A DNA stretch of 64,000 nucleotides from assembly GCF_016801865.2 (NCBI RefSeq), contig NC_068938.1, positions 7,077,101 through 7,141,100 on the forward strand. The letters are read 5' to 3'. The DNA is from Culex pipiens pallens. Lineage: Eukaryota; Arthropoda; Insecta; Diptera; Culicidae. Below, piece by piece: positions 22,141 through 33,361 of this stretch (the first letter of the stretch is position 1; the number at the start of each line of letters is the position of its first letter). The position numbers and the translations under genes are program-made. Below the pieces are notes generated by a model, which saw only the letters and a list, made by a program, of their open reading frames with translations, did not search any database and was not told the DNA's origin.

Positions 22141-23785
22141 GCCTTTTTAAAAAAAAATCTGTTTAGATTGCTCCAAGCAACCGAGTGTACCAAACAATAG
22201 CTCAAACCCTACGATTGCCGCCGTTGTTGTTCTTGCCGGAGACTGACCGGGGTGTTCATAAATTACAGATCTATTGCGCTGATAGGATTATGGACGAGCC
22301 TTCGAGTTCGTTCGTTCCCATTGTCGGAAACGAACGCTTTCGATGCAGATTGGGCCAGGAAACAGTAACACTGTTAATTTGTCTTAATGGGATTCGTGAA
22401 ACAATGCCTTTTCCTGAGGTCTTTGGAAGAAGGATTGCTGCGGACGCTGGTCAAGGTTCCGTTATTTTGAGTTTCCAGTGTGATAAATGTGTTTGTCTGA
22501 AGAAGAAAAGGGCCTCGGATTTGGCTTTGTTCTCCGAATCAAGAGGCATTCCAACGCTACGTTACACAGTCGATCAACGAGCGCATAATTTCAGCAAATC
22601 TCATAACTGCCAACCTCTGCTGGTTCACCTCCCCCGTCCAGTCTGCAAAAGTTAATTTTATTAAGAATGTTTAATTAGAAACATTTATTACCTATGTTGG
22701 AGGAGTCACAGCAGGCGCTGGAACATGTGGGCTGCACCGTCCAAATTATGAGGGCGCCTTCTCACACCAATCCAAGTGACCCATGTGGCGGGCGTCCAGG
22801 CCTACTCTGACCATTCGGCAGTCGTCGTCGTCGTCCTCATCGTCATATGTTGAATCTCGGCCTACAGTGTATCGTTAGCACACAGTCCAAAAGGGTCGTC
22901 CCTTGAAAGAGCCCCCGGTGCCTGCACATGAGGGATTAATTTTATTAGTAGGGAATATTAGTTACGATGACAAATATGTCGGAGTTATTATCATGAGAGT
23001 TCTAAAACAAATACTGACGCATGCCGGCTTCCGAAAATGCAATCGTCATCGAATTACAGCCGAGGCCGCATTTGAATAATGTTTCGATTAGTACGGAACG
23101 TTAAATGCATTCGCTGAATCCGGGGAATGTGGGCAGATTGTTTCTAAACAGAGAGATTTGTCCCCCTCGGTCGAGGAGGCTCTTTCAATTGAATTTCGTC
23201 CCCTCGGGAGGATTTATCTGTCAATAGGATTTTTATTAGGCCGACCATTAGGAGGGACGCAAGAGTCTGCTGGAAGTCGAAACGTGCCGTGGTTCGGTAA
23301 CGATGGTAATCGAAAAGATAATCCCTTCTGTGCGAGCAGAGTTGGAGGATGGAGAGTCCGGGGTTGAGTCCGTCAATGAGTTCCGGATGTACCGCGCTGT
23401 GACATGGATTACGACGAGATCATTCTCCTGTAATTGGTTGGCTTACTGTTGTAGTGTTTGGTCAGCAGTTTGCCTCGTTTATGATGCATTTTAGTTTTTG
23501 GTATCATCAAATTGATGGGCATGACACTTTTTCATTTGTCTTTATAGCCTGTATAAAGCTGGACATTTGAAAAAAAGATATTTGTTTTTTAACAAATGAA
23601 AACTTTATTACAGGGTTGACGATTAGCGAACCATAAAAACTTGTCACAAAATGCACAAATTTATGACCATAATCTTTTTCCTAACAATTTGGCCCTGATT
23701 TTCAATGTGTGGTCCTATAATTTAATATTTGTAAACAGCCATAAAGGGCTCACATATAAAAGTCAACTTCCGAGCTATGGCCCAG
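22141..23785. other. Intronic DNA, lower AT, no recognised gene
   Basis: A 156-codon plus-strand open frame (22185-22655) and smaller ones occur here. None has a recognisable domain, signal peptide or splice-flanked boundary, so I do not call a gene. The composition is similar to unique intronic DNA and the stretch may include conserved non-coding sequence. No mobile element termini are seen. Confidence 0.4.
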
Positions 23786-23960
23786 CACACAGAAAAAAAT
23801 CAATTCTCGTAATCGTGAATTAAGTTCACGAATGTGAGAACCACGAAGGAATTTATTCATGAGTATGGTGCATTTGCACCATAAACGTGAATATATTCCT
23901 ATGTGGTTCTCGCATTCGTGAATTTAGTTCACGATTTCGAGAATTGGTTTTTTCAGTGCA
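23786..23960. mobile_element. 175-bp MITE with CACTGAAAAAA-type end
   Basis: The left end CACACAGAAAAAAATCAATT and the right end (inverse sense TGCACTGAAAAAACCAATTC) pair. Pairing continues inward through AATCGTGAA..TTCACGAATG on both arms around a GGTGCATTTGCACC centre. It has no coding capacity. The terminus resembles that of the MITE at 55928-56079. The target duplication is not clear. Confidence 0.7.
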
Positions 23961-24015
23961 TAGGCCAATGATATTGCCAGCGTTTCCACTAAAAAAAACG
24001 TTGCTTCAAAAATTA

Positions 24016-24255
24016 CTTTACACCCAGAACTGGACATCGGCAAACGAGAGGATAAAGAGCACGATTCGGTAGTAAAATGGTACTGTGTGCGGACTGAGAG
24101 GATAAATCCCGAAACTACCGAGAGTACTTTACTCATGGGTTCATCTAAAAAAAAAGTTCATCCATAAAAAAAAGTACCGATACCGAGACTCGAACCCAAG
24201 ACCTTCGGCATATTAAACAGTGCCTTTGCCGTATGTGCCACCATGGTTCGGTGAC
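24016..24255 (-). mobile_element. tRNA-derived SINE, minus strand
   Basis: Read on the minus strand, it has a tRNA-like head starting GTCACCGAACC, an A-box-like TGGCACATACGG and a B box GGTTCGAGTCTC. A body follows with ATGGATGAACTTTTTTTTT, and it ends TGTCCAGTTCTGGGTG. The head, the GGATGAACTTT body and the final TGTCCAGTTCTGGGT are shared with the SINE at 27785-28007, which defines one family. Internal A and B boxes imply RNA polymerase III transcription. No target duplication could be delimited. Confidence 0.75.
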
Positions 24256-24559
24256 TAAGTGGCGGTCATTTGTCCATATAAGCCACTCAATAGGATGAAC
24301 TGTTCCAATAAACGAATGAACACGCGAGAGGACTATACTCTCGCAAAATAGCATTTTTCTCGTGTTTCTTTTAGTGAGGACTATCCCCTTGTTCTTTAAC
24401 TTTGGGTGTACTTTTAGACGCCAATTTTTTTTTTATGAAATTGCTTAATTTTAGCTATATTTTTTCATTGCCTGATTTTTTGAGGAAAATTCTGAATTCC
24501 CTTGAGTTTGAAAACTTTAAATAAAATGTGCGCAAACACATTTTTTTATTTCCTCTGAA
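24256..24559. other. AT-rich intronic DNA
   Basis: There is a short inverted repeat around GCGAGAG...CTCTCGC (about 24331-24355). Nothing else is recognised. Confidence 0.4.
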
Positions 24560-25270
24560 GGTTTGAAAAGACAATTTTAAAAGTATAACTCAGAAAGAGC
24601 AAAAAATATTTGGCAATGCTACCATATTTTTCAATAACATTTTTGGAAAGCTTTTAAACGGTTTAAAAAGAATCACTTCAGTTTTCGATGCAAAAAAATC
24701 TTTAGGTGGATTTACCTTGAAAACAGTGCATTTTATCGATTTTTTTTAAAAAAGAAATTGATTTCAAATCTAATTTTGCATCCAAAAGTGAAGGAACAGT
24801 TTTCTTTTCACCGGTTTTTGTTGAGTTTCACATTTTTACACATTTGTTTATTTTTAATGTTACTCAAAAATAAGATAATACAATTCCAATTAAATGTTCA
24901 CCCTTCCAAAATTTTACTTTTTTGTGTATAACTCAGCAAGGGTTTACTAGTATTTTGCAGTGTTGCCATTTTTTATGTTTATTGTCAAAAACAAAAAAAA
25001 TCAAATTAAGGGGGATTTACCTAAAATGTGGTGCACTATATCAAGATTTCCGTAAAATTACTTTTTGAATTTAAATCCAATTTTACACCTAATTTTTTTC
25101 AATCGTTTTTAAAGTTTTTCTAAAAAAATATGTTTTTTTTTCTGCGAAAAATTGCAAACTCTATCAAATATTTGTTGACCTTGCGCAGCTAAAAGGCAAC
25201 TTTTTTTACACATGTTAAAATGTTAAAATTTTCAAAAATAATGTTTTTGTATGAAACTTTTTTTTTGTGT
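24560..25270. repeat. Diverged direct duplication of a repeat segment
   Basis: Two stretches, about 24590-24800 and 24935-25110, share ordered words in the same orientation: AACTCAG..AG.., TTTGCAGTGTTGCCA-like versus TTGGCAATGCTACCA, GGTGGATTTACCTTGAAAA versus GGGGGATTTACCTAAAAT, and TTGCATCC/TTACACC ends. They look like two old copies of one repeat in tandem. Confidence 0.45.
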
Positions 25271-25299
25271 TGAAACGTCAATAAAAAAAAAGTATATTA

Positions 25300-25560
25300 C
25301 AGTGTGTGAAAAAGGTATTTACACCCCTTGGGCACTATGCACATTTTGTGATGAAACATGTAAAAAAAATTAAGTTTGACAGGAACCTAGTACTACGTTT
25401 TGTTCAGAAACTCATGCCAAACATTTTGCTACAAAAAGCTCATGAAAAGATGATTTCTATAAAAAGTTATATAACAAATACTATTACGAAAATAAAAAAG
25501 GTGCAAAAAAGTTTGTACACCTTTCGAAAAATTAACATAAATAATGTTATTTGTTGACAA
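25300..25560. repeat. Probable terminal part of a mariner-type MITE
   Basis: After a TA, the sequence CAGTGTGTGAAAAAGGTATT followed by TACACCCC has the look of a Tc1/mariner terminus. A matching inverted right end was not found within the next kilobase, so the copy is probably truncated. The open frame 25306-25557 is lysine- and isoleucine-rich from AT composition and is not supported. Confidence 0.35.
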
Positions 25561-26370
25561 ATCACCATAAATCCAGTCTCCCAACTCCAAATAGGCATCC
25601 TTGACTGATTAAAAAAATAATTTGGATTGAATATAAAGTTTACTAACTACTTAGTATAAAAGTTTATATAACTCTGGAAATTCTATATAAAACTTATTTA
25701 AACTTAATTTTGCAAACTTTTAATTCAAATAAATGTCAATATATTACCATAGAATTGCTAAATAAACATTTTGGAGTGGGTATAACACCGTTGTGGGGGT
25801 ATTTGTATCGATAGAATAGATTTTTCGTTGGAATTTCGTACCAACCCGGAATTACGTCGTAGGAAAATCCATACATTTTAGGCAGGTTGCTCAAACGAAA
25901 CCATAACAACGTTTTTGCTTAGGTATTTAAAAACGTGGGTTTTATAGAAAACCTGGATGTATGGGTATCAAAAGAAGCAAAAACAAAAAAATATGTTTTT
26001 ATAAAAGGTTGAGTTTTAGGAGAGTTGTTCAAATAAGCTTAAAATAATCAAACATATGATAATATAACATATTATCTAAATCAACAAAATTATTCCAAAT
26101 TCCTTTTAAATTACAACTGCCCCCGCCAATCATCAGTGCAGTGCACCCAACCGAGTAAATGAAACAGTTATCGTATGATTTACAGTTACCCCGCGCGCAT
26201 CACTTCGTTAGTATAAATAGTAGAGCAACAGAAAAAAGGTGCTTAAAAAAAGAACGAAAAAATATGATGCCACTTTGATACGCTCGGACGAGCGAAAAGC
26301 GACAGTAAACTGATGGCAGAGTATGAAAAAAATTAAAAAGCAAACAGCAAAAAAAAAAAAAAAGTGGTTG
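25561..26370. other. Intronic DNA with an isolated TATA-box-like site
   Basis: TATAAATA at 26212-26219 follows a CG-rich CCGCGCGCATCACTTC stretch and precedes the 89-bp repeat by about 150 bp. It may be a promoter, but no transcript can be deduced. The rest is AT-rich and featureless. An A-run ends just before the 89-bp repeat. Confidence 0.3.
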
Positions 26371-26459
26371 CCGAAAAGTGCGATGATGAGTCCGAAACTG
26401 GTCGCACGGAGAGAATATTTCGGCGGAAGAACAAAAAACGCGACCATCTCATTTATAAT
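26371..26459 (+). repeat. 89-bp direct repeat, left copy, with hammerhead-like motif
   Basis: It is identical over 89 bp to 28611-28699 and abuts the left end of the foldback element. Within it, 26378-26407 reads GTGC, GATGATGA, GTCC, GAAAC, TG, GTC, GCAC. This matches the strand order of a minimal hammerhead ribozyme with a perfect 4-bp helix I and a 2-bp helix III, except that the core C is A and helix II is reduced. Downstream TTTCGGC (26418-26424) can pair with GCCGAAA (26370-26376). Confidence 0.9.
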
Positions 26460-28610
26460 GGGTGTACCCCATTTGGCATAATGGACATTTGGCATAACGG
26501 GTTTTCAAGAAGGACGTTTGGCATAATGGACGTTTGGCATAATTGGTCCAATACATCAAGGACGTTTGGCATAATGGACATTTGGCATAATGGACGTTTG
26601 GCATAACTCGTTCAAAAACCATCAAGGACGTTTGGTATAATGGACGTTTGGCATAATTATTGTAGCATTTTTTGTTTTGTTAAATTAGTATTTATTTTTT
26701 TGTAAAGAATAATAACTTAAAGCTTTTTTCCTTTTTTCTAAACAGATAATTTTACTTTAAAAGATTTTTTTTCAAAAAATCAAGCATCTATTTTCTTTCA
26801 ATAGATTTGACTTTTCCCCATTTTGGAATATTTCTTAATAAAGCTTTAAATGCATTTTTTCATATTTTTTTTAATTTTTTTAGAAAGAGTCTATATAATA
26901 TTAAGATTTTTCTCCATTTGAAATACTTTGCAGCTAATTTTTTGTATTAAATTTTTCCTTCTTTTATTTTAAATTCAACTAACAAAGAGATGTAAGTTTT
27001 GCCAGTCTTTAAATATTTTGCAATAAAGATTTTATACTATTTTCCCTCCTTTTTTGAATTCAACCTAAAGAATGTATGTACATTTTGCTCTTCTTTAAAG
27101 AAATGCAATTAAGATTTTTAAAGCAATTTTCTCTCCTTTTATTTTAAAACGAAAAGAAGGCATAATCTCTCAAAAGATTTCTAAAAAAATACTTTTGGAA
27201 TATTTGACAATTGAGTTTGTTCCCTTCTTGTATATAAAATCAACGTATGGTAGGAAAAGTCTATTTAAAGATTCACATTTTGCCACTCTTTAAATGTTTG
27301 AAAATCGCATTATTTTAATGTTTTTCACCTACCTCTATTCAAAAAATCTATTTAATTAGCAATTATTTTTTTAACAATTGTCACTTCTTTAAAATAAGTT
27401 TTGACTAAATACAAGAAGGGAAAATTGTATAAACAACTTTATTGCAAAAAATAAAGCAACAGACAAAAAATGTGCAAAAATGATAGAAATGTTTAAAGAG
27501 AACATCTATAAGAGAATCTCCCTTCTTCAAGTTGAATATAAAAAAGATGGGAAAATTGCATAAAAAAACATTATTGCAAAATATTTAAAGAAAGGCTAAA
27601 TCGACATCCCTTCACCCAAAATACAGGGTTGAGATTATAGTTCCATCAACATTTATAGAGAGCTCAATGCTAAACTCGATAGAATAATGTTACCAACTCA
27701 CACCTGCAAAACAATCAATTTCATTAATTAATAAAAACAGTAAATCTGCAACAAGAGTCATACATCGACATCTGACTACCCTTGTGTCACCAAGCTGTGG
27801 TGGCCAAGGCAGTTTAGTCATTGAGTTATTCTATTAAAGGTCCCTGGTTCAATTCCCGTAGACTACACATTTTGTTTTGATGGATGAACTTTTCCTTGAA
27901 ATGGACTCGATGGCATAATTTTCTCGGTCATCTACAACTGTGTTCTCTGTGTCTGTAAATCTTACCGCTACTCTCTTGTCGGACGAGTGCTGTCCAGTTC
28001 TGGGTTATTTAGATTGAATTCGAAAAAATAAGGGAAACATGTGAATTTATTTAGAGATTTTTCCTTCTTCAAGTTAAATTATGATCAAAAGAAGGGAAAA
28101 TTACATTATAACAGCTTAATTGTCAAAGATTTGAAGAGGTTTTTTCATCTTTAAGTTGAATTTCATATAAAAGAAGAGAAAATTTTATTTAAAAAAAAAA
28201 CATTGCTAATTATATTGATTGGGGAAAAATGTAAAGCTAACAAGAGATATTTCCTTCTTTAAACTAAATTTTATTTTCAATAAAAATATCAAAATTACAT
28301 TAAAAAGATTTGTTGTGAATTATTCAAAAAGGAAACTATTTACTATTGGGGAAAAATAAAACAAAAATAATCTAGTAATAATTATGCCCAACGTCCATTA
28401 CGCCAAACGTTTATTATGCCAAATGTCCATTATGCCAAACGTCCTTGATTGTTTTGGAACGAGTTATGCCAAACGTCCATTATGCCAAATGTCCATTATG
28501 CCAAACGTCCCTAATGTCTTAGAACAATTATGCCAAACGTCCATTATGCCAAACGTCCTTCTTGAAAACCCGTTATGCCAAATGTCCATTATGCCAAATG
28601 GGGTACACCC
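26460..28610. mobile_element. 2.15-kb foldback element with repeated TTTGGCATAATGGAC units
   Basis: The termini GGGTGTACCCCATTTGGCAT and their inverse are identical over about the first 82 nt. Each arm (about 26460-26665 and 28377-28610) is made of repeated TTTGGCATAATGGAC-type units. The interior is AT-rich. Degenerate repeats containing CTTTAAATATTTTGCAATAA in the first half recur in inverse sense in the second half, so the whole element is palindromic. A SINE (27785-28007) has inserted in the right half. No transposase is encoded. It is flanked by perfect 89-bp direct repeats, far longer than a usual DNA-transposon duplication. Open frames at its edges are made of the repeat units or of flanking sequence. 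Confidence 0.85.
27785..28007 (+). mobile_element. tRNA-derived SINE, plus strand, nested in the foldback element
   Basis: It starts GTCACCAAG and has an A-box-like TGGCCAAGGC (27801-27810) and a B box GGTTCAATTCC (27846-27856). The body contains GATGGATGAACTTTTCC and CTCTTGTCGGACGAG, and the end is TGTCCAGTTCTGGGTTA. It has the same family structure as the minus-strand SINE at 24016-24255, with substantial divergence. It interrupts the right half of the foldback element and so inserted after it. Confidence 0.8.
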
Positions 28611-28699
28611 CCGAAAAGTGCGATGATGAGTCCGAAACTGGTCGCACGGAGAGAATATTTCGGCGGAAGAACAAAAAACGCGACCATCTCATTTATAAT
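28611..28699 (+). repeat. 89-bp direct repeat, right copy, with hammerhead-like motif
   Basis: It is identical to 26371-26459. The hammerhead-like segment is at 28618-28647. The predicted cleavage positions in the two copies (after 26403 and 28643) are 2240 nt apart. Confidence 0.9.
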
Positions 28700-31600
28700 A
28701 ATCCAATTTATTATCCATTAGCTTTGGATGGTCGAGGATGCGTCGTTCAACTTGCTGAATGAGAAGCTCAGAACTCTCTTTCGCTCAAAAAGCGGCAAAC
28801 AGCGACAAAAACAGCCATTTTCATTCACAAAATCAAAAATGATTGTTTGTGAGTTGTGGACGCTGCTAAAATGCGCGCTTAATAAAGACCATCTGGAATG
28901 AAATGCAATCGCACATGTGGTTGAAAAAAAAAAGCTTGTGCAATTAAGTTTTTTTTTTTTAATTCGCCGCAATCAAACCGTCCGATTTCCACCCGTTTTT
29001 GTTGTTGTTATACAGAAACGATTTTAACGACTCCAATTTCGCCGCACATTCGACATTCTAAGCTTTCGCCGCCACAAAATCTGGCCCTCGAAAGGCGACG
29101 AATTCACCTTGTTTTTTTGTTTCTGTCTCGCGAAGTAAAACAGTTAGACGACGTGTAATTTAAAACCACTTATAGAAGTTCTGAAGCCGTATAATTTGCC
29201 GTTTTAGGGGGTTCGGTTTAAAACTCTTGTGCATTCTGGCGCGGTGGAGCTTGGGCTTTCGGTGGGGGGACCCCCTAAAAACGAGCCGTGCATAAATTTG
29301 TAAACGACGTCGATGGATGAAGAGCTACAAAAACACAACTTATAACTCTATGCAAACGAGCAGGGTGACTCGAATGTGGTGAAACAGAATTTTATTGGAA
29401 AATTTAAACGAATTTCCTGCAACAAAATTTGCGCAGAAATCGACGAAAATATTGCTCATTTGTTGGAGAACAACCGCACAAAAGAGAATGCGAAAAACGC
29501 GAGTGTGAGAAACGTTTTCGTATTCTCTTTTGTGCGGTCATTCTCCAACCGAATCAGTGGCGTTCTAAACGAACTTTGCGACGAGCAAAAGCAGCTGTGA
29601 GGTTGCGTCGTTGCGTTCCAAATCAGACGGATTGGGTTTGATTCTGAATCACCCTAATCTTAGCTCGGCGCATTAGCCGGCCCTGCTTAGCTCAGCACTC
29701 TTCCGTCGATGATGTTTGGCTATTAGTCCGAGACCCTACCCCTAGACAGAAGGCGGCTGGTAGTGTACTACTAATTTGATGATGACTGTTTTTGGAGTTT
29801 GCGGTTTGGCTTTGGCCTTCAACCGTCCGTACGTACGGACGAATATGTGCTTTTATTATTGCAGGCCGCGGATCGGTTCTGCGGAAAAGCACAAATTAGT
29901 GACCGCTTTGGTTGTGGGGTCGTCGTCGTCGTTTTCGGTTGGAGGTTGAATGCAGCCGTTTGAATGAAAACAGAAACGTACAATTATGTGAATTGGGCGC
30001 GGTTTTTAATGATTGTGGTGCGCTGGGATGGAGAGCAGCATAATGGACGCAAACTAGACTGGATTTGAAATAATGAATGGCCTTTGGTTACGTCTGAGAG
30101 GTTGATATAATAGCAATAACAGTTGTTTAAATTTACGTTTCATTTTGTTTAGCTTCAAATTGAAACTTTTTTAGATTTTTTGCAACATCCTTGGAACGAA
30201 TATTTTTCGTTTGTAGAATTCTGCTCACCAAATCCCCTTGTATAACTATTGGAAATTCACTACCAACAATCTGATGGCATTTGCACTCTATTACCCATAT
30301 GGCTCTCCAAACGATTTGCGTATGAATATTAAATTCGCTCCCACATGAACCCGGAACCGGCAAAAGTCCGTCCCTTTTCCTTTCCGGCGAAGAAATTCAA
30401 TCAGATATTTAAGCCTCCCCGTTTTCCTGATTGAACTAACCAGGCTGGACTGTTATTCGTAACGGGCATTCCATTAAAATCAACTCGCCCCCTTTGAAAA
30501 TCGCTTCACTTTCGCCCAAAAGCCAAACCCTTGGTCCTTGAAGAGGATTGCGGATTACGGCCGTAAAATCCCTTCGGCGTGCGTGTCTTCACGTGGCCAC
30601 CAGCTCAATCACGGCAATATCGTTTATCGGTCGGGTTGGAAATCGAGTGCAGTCAGGGAAGATCTGGACCAGACGGTTGAATATTTCAAGAATTTTTGGG
30701 TTCGTCCTTTGGACGCGGTGCGTCAAAATTGAACGGTTTTCCTTCAACTCAGCCTTCTTCAAATAAGTTTCATTCAATTTACTTTTGCTTTCCGGCGTGA
30801 CGATAAAACCGATGGACATCTCTCCAGAGAGCTTAGAGTTCAAAACCTGTAGGGGATTCTGCATCGTCGCAGTCACCGAAATCTCCCCAAAAACCTCTCA
30901 ACCAGTGATTTCACTTTCGATTTACGGCCTCTGCATTAGAGTCAGCACTCACAAGTGACGCGCCTGCACTGGTCAACCCCCTTTTAGACATGGTCAGACA
31001 ACTCCCCACAGTAGGCCTTGCGGGCAATTTATAATCGAGCGTAATGAAAGTTTTATCTTTGGGTGCAAAATTGAAATCGACTCAACGTGGTGCAGACTCT
31101 TGGTGCGAAATCATAAATTGTGATCTATAATTTATGCTCTTGCCGCCCGGGTTCCGGTCAGTCACATCGGGTGCACTAGGGTGACAGTTATGGTTACGGA
31201 CTCTTGGGAGCGAAGAGGGTTCTCAATCGGAAAGATGTAATCGGGACACATGAGGGTTGGCTTTATGCGTTGCCGATGGTGACGATGATGGTATTCTGTA
31301 GAAAGAGGGTGCCTGAAATCGATTACATTCAATAATCATTGTAATAAGTTGGGAGTTAGTTTGGAAAAATCATGATTTGTTGAATATATGATTTTTTTAG
31401 CAATTTAAACTCCAAAATCTTCTTGGTGATACAAATTTATACATGTATACTCAAAAGTTATATTTATACGTGTATACTCAAAAGTTGTAGCTATCAGTTT
31501 CAAACCGCTTTTTTTATTGATACTCAATTGTCCAATTTCTTTAAATTGTAGGAATATGATATTTTTCCAATCATTCAAAAAACTAAATAAATAAATAAAA

Positions 31601-31884
31601 TAGAATTGGCCAAGCGTAGTCATGTCTTAACGGTAAACGTACCCGCTTGCCTTTTTGACGCGTTTTGGTGGGCCCTACTTGTTGATTTAGAGAAAAAAAC
31701 CACGAAGACAAAATTTTATAAAACCACAAGTGAAAAGAAAATTTTGTACAAAACATGTTTATATTACGATTTTTTCGATGAAGTTTTACAAAATATTGTT
31801 TTTTTTTTTAACAAATCGGCAACACTGTCAACTGAAAGTTGGCCGTCTTGTTCAAGCTCAAAAGAAATCATTTTTCGTTTCAAC
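28700..31884. other. Intronic DNA, mixed composition, no recognised gene
   Basis: Several short open frames occur, but none has a domain or splice context that I can support. A strong 88-nt hairpin at 29462-29549 is listed separately. The stretches 29000-30000 and 30370-31250 are less AT-rich and look like unique, possibly conserved non-coding sequence. Confidence 0.4.
29462..29549. ncRNA. 88-nt imperfect hairpin, candidate small-RNA precursor
   Basis: The arm GTTGGAGAACAACCGCACAA (29462 on) extends to about 29499. It pairs with CTTTTGTGCGGTCATTCTCC and preceding bases up to 29549, with about 34 of 38 positions paired and a loop of roughly 13 nt. Size and pairing resemble a pre-miRNA, but a small MITE relic would look similar. 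Strand is unknown. Confidence 0.35.
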
Positions 31885-32099
31885 CTTGAATCTTGAATCT
31901 TGAATCTTGAATCTTGAATCTTGAATCTTGAATCTTGAATCTTGAATCTTGAATCTTGAATCTTGAATCTTGAATCTTGAATCTTGAATCTTGAATCTTG
32001 AATCTTGAATCTTGAATCTTGAATCTTGAATCTTGAATCTTGAATCTTGAATCTTGAATCTTGAATCTTGAATCTTGAATCTTGAATCTTGAATCTTGA
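31885..32099. repeat. (CTTGAAT)n heptamer array, about 30 copies
   Basis: Perfect or near-perfect tandem CTTGAAT over about 215 bp. It runs directly into the nonamer array that follows. Confidence 0.95.
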
Positions 32100-33057
32100 G
32101 AATTTTGAGAATTTTGAGAATTTTGAGAATTTTGAGAATTTTGAGAATTTTGAGAATTTTGAGAATTTTGAGCATTTTGAGAATTTTGAGAATTTTGAGA
32201 ATTTTGAGAATTTTGAGAATTTTGAGAATATTGAGAATTTTGAGAATTTTGAGAATTTTGAGAATTTTGAGAATTTTGAGAATTTTGAGAATTTTGAGAA
32301 TTTTGAGAATTTTGAGAATTTTGAGAATTTTGAGAATTTTGAGAATTTTGAGAATTTTGAGAATTTTGAGAATTTTGAGAATTTTGAGAATTTTGAGAAT
32401 TTTGAGAATTTTGAGAATTTTGAGAATTTTGAGAATTTTGAGAATTTTGAGAATTTTGAGAATTTTGAGAATTTTGAGAATTATGAGAATTTTGAGAATT
32501 TTGAGAATTTTGAGAATTTTGAGAATTTTGAGAATTTTGAGAATTTTGAGAGTTTTGAGAATTTTGAGAATTTTGAGAATTTTGAGAATTTTAAGAATTT
32601 TGAGAATTTTGAGAATTTTGAGAATTTTGAGAATTTTGAGAATTTTGAGAATTTTGAGAATTTTGAGAATTTTGAGAATTTTGAGAATTTTGAGAATTTT
32701 GAGAATTTTGAGAATTTTGAGAATTTTGAGAATTTTGAGAATTTTAAGAATTTTGAGAATTTTGAGAATGTTGAGAATTTTGAGAATTTTGAGAATTTTG
32801 AGAATTTTGAGAATTTTGAGAATTTTGAGAATTTTGAGAATTTTGAGAATTTTGAGAATTTTGAGAATTTTGAGAATTTTGAGAATTTTGAGAATTTTGA
32901 GAATTTTGAGAATTTTGAGAATTTTGAGAATTTTGAGAATTTTGAGAATTTTGAGAATTTCGATAATGTTGAGAATTTTGAGAATTTTGAGAATTTTGAG
33001 AATTTTGAGAATTTTGAGAATTTTGAGAATTTTGAGAATTTTGAGAATTTTGAGAAT
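32096..33057. repeat. (TTGAGAATT)n nonamer array, about 107 copies
   Basis: There are about 962 bp of the nonamer GAGAATTTT, with scattered single-base variants (for example GAGCATTTT, GAGAATATT, GAGAGTTTT). The nonamer has no stop in two plus frames. The resulting 339-residue ENF and 322-residue RIL frames are repeat artefacts. Confidence 0.95.
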
Positions 33058-33361
33058 ATTATAGTTTTGAATTGTAAACCGATTAAAAACGGCTTGCTTT
33101 ACAATTAGTGGTTGCTTGTAACCTTATGAAAGTTATCAATCAAAACACGTGTAAGTATAAAATGTATGTTTTTAAAAAGTATTGTGCTCAAAAGGTTGGA
33201 TTGAAAAATGTGGTAATTTGATGTTAAAAAATATTAGGAAATTGTTTTGGGCTAGGTAGAACACCAAGAGAAAACGGAAATTTGAGAATTGAAGGATGGT
33301 GGCCACCTTATTTTAAAGTCTTGCATCTTAAGAGCGAGTTTTTCACCGATGTGAAACAGGG

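Noticed and set aside
22185..22655. 156-codon open frame in the intron
   Set aside because: There is no recognisable domain and no splice or promoter context. The length is possible by chance in this lower-AT stretch.
26364..26606. 80-codon open frame across the 89-bp repeat and foldback terminus
   Set aside because: It spans the junction of the repeat and the transposon and is partly made of the TTTGGCATAATGG units. The repeat is better explained as structured, non-coding sequence.
32089..33108. 339-residue ENF-repeat and 322-residue RIL-repeat open frames
   Set aside because: They are translations of the nonamer array. Two frames are open at once and there is no non-repeat coding sequence.
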